From: JADKFD01 sp050250665
GTDB taxonomy: Bacteria; Pseudomonadota; Gammaproteobacteria; Xanthomonadales; SZUA-5
Assembly (NCBI GenBank): GCA_050250665.1
Contig: JBFWOF010000009.1
Coordinates: 62,001 to 126,000, forward strand
Direction of reading: 5' to 3'
DNA length: 64,000 bases
Part shown: piece by piece, positions 61,604-64,000 of the stretch
Layout of the letters: each line of letters starts with the position of its first letter
Position numbering within the stretch: position 1 is the stretch's first letter
Position numbers and translations under genes: made by a program
Notes under the pieces: generated by a model
The model's database searches: none
The model's input: the letters and a program-made list of their open reading frames with translations, nothing else
What the model was told of the DNA's origin: nothing

Positions 61604-62398
61604 GTGAACTCACTCAACTTGGTTACGCCCGTTGTCCTCACATTCAACGAGGCCTCCAACATCGAGCGGACACTGTCGGCCCTGCGGTGGGCCAATCGTG
61701 TGGTGGTTCTCGACAGCGACAGCAGCGACGAAACGCCCGCTATCGCACGAAAGTTCGCCAATGTGGACTTTTGCGAGCATCCCTATAAATCACATGCCGA
61801 CAAGTGCAATCACGCACTTGACCACCTGGTTGCCGATTGTCCCTGGGTGCTTTTCATGGACGCCGACTATGTGGTCACAGACGAATTGCGGCAGGAATTG
61901 GCGGAGCTTTCACCTACGGCGGATGTGTCTGGTTATTGGATCCCGTTTCGCTACTGTGTGGATGGCACCCCGCTGCGCGGGACGCTCTATCCCCCTCGAA
62001 TCTGCCTGTTTCGACCCGAAAAGGGCCGATTCGATCAGTTCGGACATACACAGTTGTTGCAACTGAAAGGCCTGATCGGTCACCTCCGATCGCCCATGCT
62101 CCATGACGATCGCAAACCTTCCAGCGAATTCGCACAACGACAAAAGCGTTATGCGGAACTCGAAGCGACTTATCTGCTGTCACAGCCCTGGCGCAGTCTC
62201 AGTTGGCCGAAGCGACTTCGAAGACTGCTGGTCATTGCTCCTTGGGCCGCACCGGCATTCGCATTGTTGTACCGCGGAGTGATCCTGGACGGATTGCCCG
62301 GTCTCAAATACGCATGGGAACGAGCGCAGGCAGAGTGGCTGATTGCCGGCGCGTTGTTCCGACAGATGTTGACCATCAGAACCAAGAGCGCTGAATGA
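61604..62398 (+). CDS. Glycosyltransferase family 2 (WaaE/KdtX-like)
   Basis: The best start is GTG 61604 (MNSLNLVTPVVLTFNEASN), with GAGAG eight bases upstream; GTG 61571 would overlap the previous gene. 264 residues: ERTLSALRWANRVVVLDSDS, SHADKCNHALDHL and the metal site WVLFMDADYVVTDELRQEL match the WaaE/lpt GT2 group that adds sugars to LPS core or EPS. Overlaps the next ATG by four bases. Confidence 0.88.
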   Translation: MNSLNLVTPVVLTFNEASNIERTLSALRWANRVVVLDSDSSDETPAIARKFANVDFCEHPYKSHADKCNHALDHLVADCPWVLFMDADYVVTDELRQELAELSPTADVSGYWIPFRYCVDGTPLRGTLYPPRICLFRPEKGRFDQFGHTQLLQLKGLIGHLRSPMLHDDRKPSSEFAQRQKRYAELEATYLLSQPWRSLSWPKRLRRLLVIAPWAAPAFALLYRGVILDGLPGLKYAWERAQAEWLIAGALFRQMLTIRTKSAE

Positions 62399-64000
62399 TC
62401 ATACTAGGACTTAACGCCTTCCACGCTGACTCTGCTGCGGCGCTGGTGATCGACGGCAGGCTGCAAGCAGCAGTTGAAGAGGAGCGCTTTCGGCGTATCA
62501 AACATTGGGCGGGCTTCCCCAGCCAGGCCATCGAGTGGTGCCTGGAAAGTGCCGGCGTGAAGCTGGCCGATGTCGACATCGTCGCGATGAATACCGACCC
62601 CCGGGCCGGTCGTCTTGCGCGAGCCGCCTACGCAATTCGGCACATGCCCTCGCCGGCGATGGTGCTGGATCGATTGCGCGCCCGCAGGAAGCGCATGTCC
62701 ATTGAGCAGCATCTGGCCGCGGCCTTTCCGGGGCAGGCGTTCAAGGCGCAGATTCGACCGATCGAGCATCATCTGGCGCATCTGGCATCGGCCTATTACC
62801 CGTCCGGTTTCAATCGTGCCGTGGCCTTGTCGGTGGATGGATTCGGCGATTTTGCCAGTGCCGCATGGGGAGTGGGTATTGGTGGTCGCATCGCCGTCGA
62901 CGGCAAAGTGGGATTCCCGCACTCGCTGGGGGTGTTCTACCAGGCGCTGACACAGTTTCTCGGCTTTCCCCACTATGGCGACGAATACAAGGTCATGGGT
63001 CTGGCACCTTACGGCAAGCCGCTGCACGTCGAGGCCCTGCGCAAGGTGGTGCAGCCGGCGAGTCGTGGCATCGGTTTTACCCTGGACACGCGCTACTTCC
63101 GGCACCATCGCGAACGCATTGCCTACGATTGGGAAGACGGTTCGCCCAGTTTTGACCGGCTGTATTCGCGCGAGCTGGAGGCACTACTCGGACCGGCGCG
63201 CGAACCCGCCGCGCCTTTGGAGCAACGCCACAAAGATCTGGCGCGCTCAGTGCAGGCGGTCTTTGAAGACTGCTATCTCAAGATGATCGATGCATTGGCC
63301 GGTGAGTACGACACCGACGCATTGGTAGTGGCTGGCGGCTGCGCACAGAACTCCGTCGCGAACGGATTGATTGCGGCGCAAACACCGTTCAAGCGGGTCT
63401 ATGTGGCTCCCGCCGGTTACGATGCCGGCGGCGCGGTGGGCGCCGCCTATGCAGCCGCAGCGAAGGTCGGCGAAGTGACTGTTGCCGAACGATCGCCGTA
63501 TCTGGGCCCGGAATACAGCGAAGCAGAAATCCGGACGGAACTTGCGACGAGCCAGCCGCAGATCGACGCCGCCGGATGCGCGGTCCGCCACTTTGCGGAC
63601 GATGAATCGATGATTGCCGATGCTGCAGATCGCATAGCGGCTGGGCAGGTGGTTGGCTGGTTTCAGGGTCGATTGGAGTGGGGCCCGCGCGCCCTGGGCA
63701 ACCGATCCATCCTTGGCGACCCTCGCCGCGCCGACATGAAAGACATCATCAACAGCAAGATCAAGCGTCGCGAGTCCTTTCGACCCTTCGCGCCGTCGAT
63801 CCTGCGTGAGCACGTGGCCGAGTGGTTCGCGCAGGACGGCGACGTGCCCTACATGGCCATGGTTTTTCCGATCCGTCCCGACAAGCGCGAGCTGATACCA
63901 GCGGTTACCCATGTCGATGGCACCGGGCGCTTGCAGACCGTCGATGCCGAAATGAACCCCTTGTACGCGGCTTTGATCAGGGCGGTGGCGGCACGCACTG
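62395..64000 (+). CDS. Carbamoyltransferase (NodU/CmcH family), C-terminus beyond window
   Basis: Open from ATG 62395 to the edge (535 codons), overlapping the upstream stop as ATGA. The N-terminal Kae1-like carbamoyl-adenylate domain starts MIILGLNAFHADSAAALVID, with metal/ATP ligands in IEHHLAHLASAYYPSG and DEYKVMGLAPYGKP. The YrdC-like C-terminal domain includes NRSILGDPRRADMKDIIN and KRRESFRPFAPSI, and the family end AVTHVDGTGRLQTV is reached before the edge, so little is missing. It transfers carbamoyl from carbamoyl phosphate to a sugar hydroxyl, another glycan decoration. Confidence 0.93.
   Translation, partial: MIILGLNAFHADSAAALVIDGRLQAAVEEERFRRIKHWAGFPSQAIEWCLESAGVKLADVDIVAMNTDPRAGRLARAAYAIRHMPSPAMVLDRLRARRKRMSIEQHLAAAFPGQAFKAQIRPIEHHLAHLASAYYPSGFNRAVALSVDGFGDFASAAWGVGIGGRIAVDGKVGFPHSLGVFYQALTQFLGFPHYGDEYKVMGLAPYGKPLHVEALRKVVQPASRGIGFTLDTRYFRHHRERIAYDWEDGSPSFDRLYSRELEALLGPAREPAAPLEQRHKDLARSVQAVFEDCYLKMIDALAGEYDTDALVVAGGCAQNSVANGLIAAQTPFKRVYVAPAGYDAGGAVGAAYAAAAKVGEVTVAERSPYLGPEYSEAEIRTELATSQPQIDAAGCAVRHFADDESMIADAADRIAAGQVVGWFQGRLEWGPRALGNRSILGDPRRADMKDIINSKIKRRESFRPFAPSILREHVAEWFAQDGDVPYMAMVFPIRPDKRELIPAVTHVDGTGRLQTVDAEMNPLYAALIRAVAART

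Overview
The window is high-GC DNA carrying a gammaproteobacterial gene set. It looks like a member of the Lysobacterales/Xanthomonadales, possibly Rhodanobacteraceae or a relative. This rests on yebC-ruvC, a DUF2244-coxB-coxA-ctaG-coxC operon, rlmM, an Oar-like TonB receptor, an EPS-type MarR regulator and abundant REP-like intergenic palindromes. The species cannot be fixed from the sequence alone. No rRNA, tRNA, CRISPR array, insertion sequence or phage gene was recognised.

Layout, left to right. (1) 1-5419: two divergent secreted repeat proteins, one cut by the left edge and built of beta-sandwich repeats with a cysteine pair in each, the other a WD/Kelch-like repeat protein ending in an F-A-D-G-F-E tail. 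(2) 5534-10544, minus strand: a three-gene unit of a MoxR AAA+ ATPase, an unrecognised 333-residue protein and a zincin-like metallopeptidase/VWA protein. (3) 10616-11299: four tandem 175-bp repeats. (4) 11308-16870: yebC-ruvC, a PyrR-like phosphoribosyltransferase and bifunctional putA. (5) 17465-22182: the aa3-type cytochrome c oxidase operon, including a 40-residue membrane ORF between coxA and ctaG. (6) 22183-22994: a dense patch of palindromic and tandem repeats. (7) 22995-25052, minus strand: an hvfABC-like cluster, with a cysteine-rich secreted RiPP precursor and its multinuclear iron (DUF692) enzyme and DUF2063 partner. (8) 25235-31133, minus strand: rlmM, an acyl-CoA dehydrogenase, a lipoprotein, a MAPEG protein and a PhoX-type phosphatase. 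(9) 31857-34535: a TonB-dependent receptor with a strong terminator.

(10) 35092-64000: a large plus-strand exopolysaccharide/O-antigen cluster running off the right edge. It opens with an RfaH/NusG-like antiterminator and an EPS-associated MarR regulator. It then encodes a Wzy/WaaL-type protein, a UDP-N-acetylhexosamine dehydrogenase (TviB type), an asparagine synthetase-like amidotransferase, a CDP-paratose 2-epimerase-like protein, an ABC-2 exporter (Wzm/Wzt), three FkbM methyltransferases, nine glycosyltransferases (plus one GT-D-like candidate), an MBOAT/SGNH acetylation pair, a hexapeptide acyltransferase, a second Wzy/WaaL-type protein and a carbamoyltransferase. Most junctions from about 50.9 kb on overlap by a few bases, implying translational coupling. 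Together these would build, decorate (methyl, acetyl, carbamoyl, amide) and export a complex surface glycan.

The most notable items are the nine-cysteine HvfA-like RiPP precursor beside the cytochrome oxidase operon, the MoxR/unknown/metallopeptidase-VWA unit, the cysteine-paired repeat protein, and the many families of dispersed palindromes, one of which lies beside a duplicated 34-bp coxC tail.
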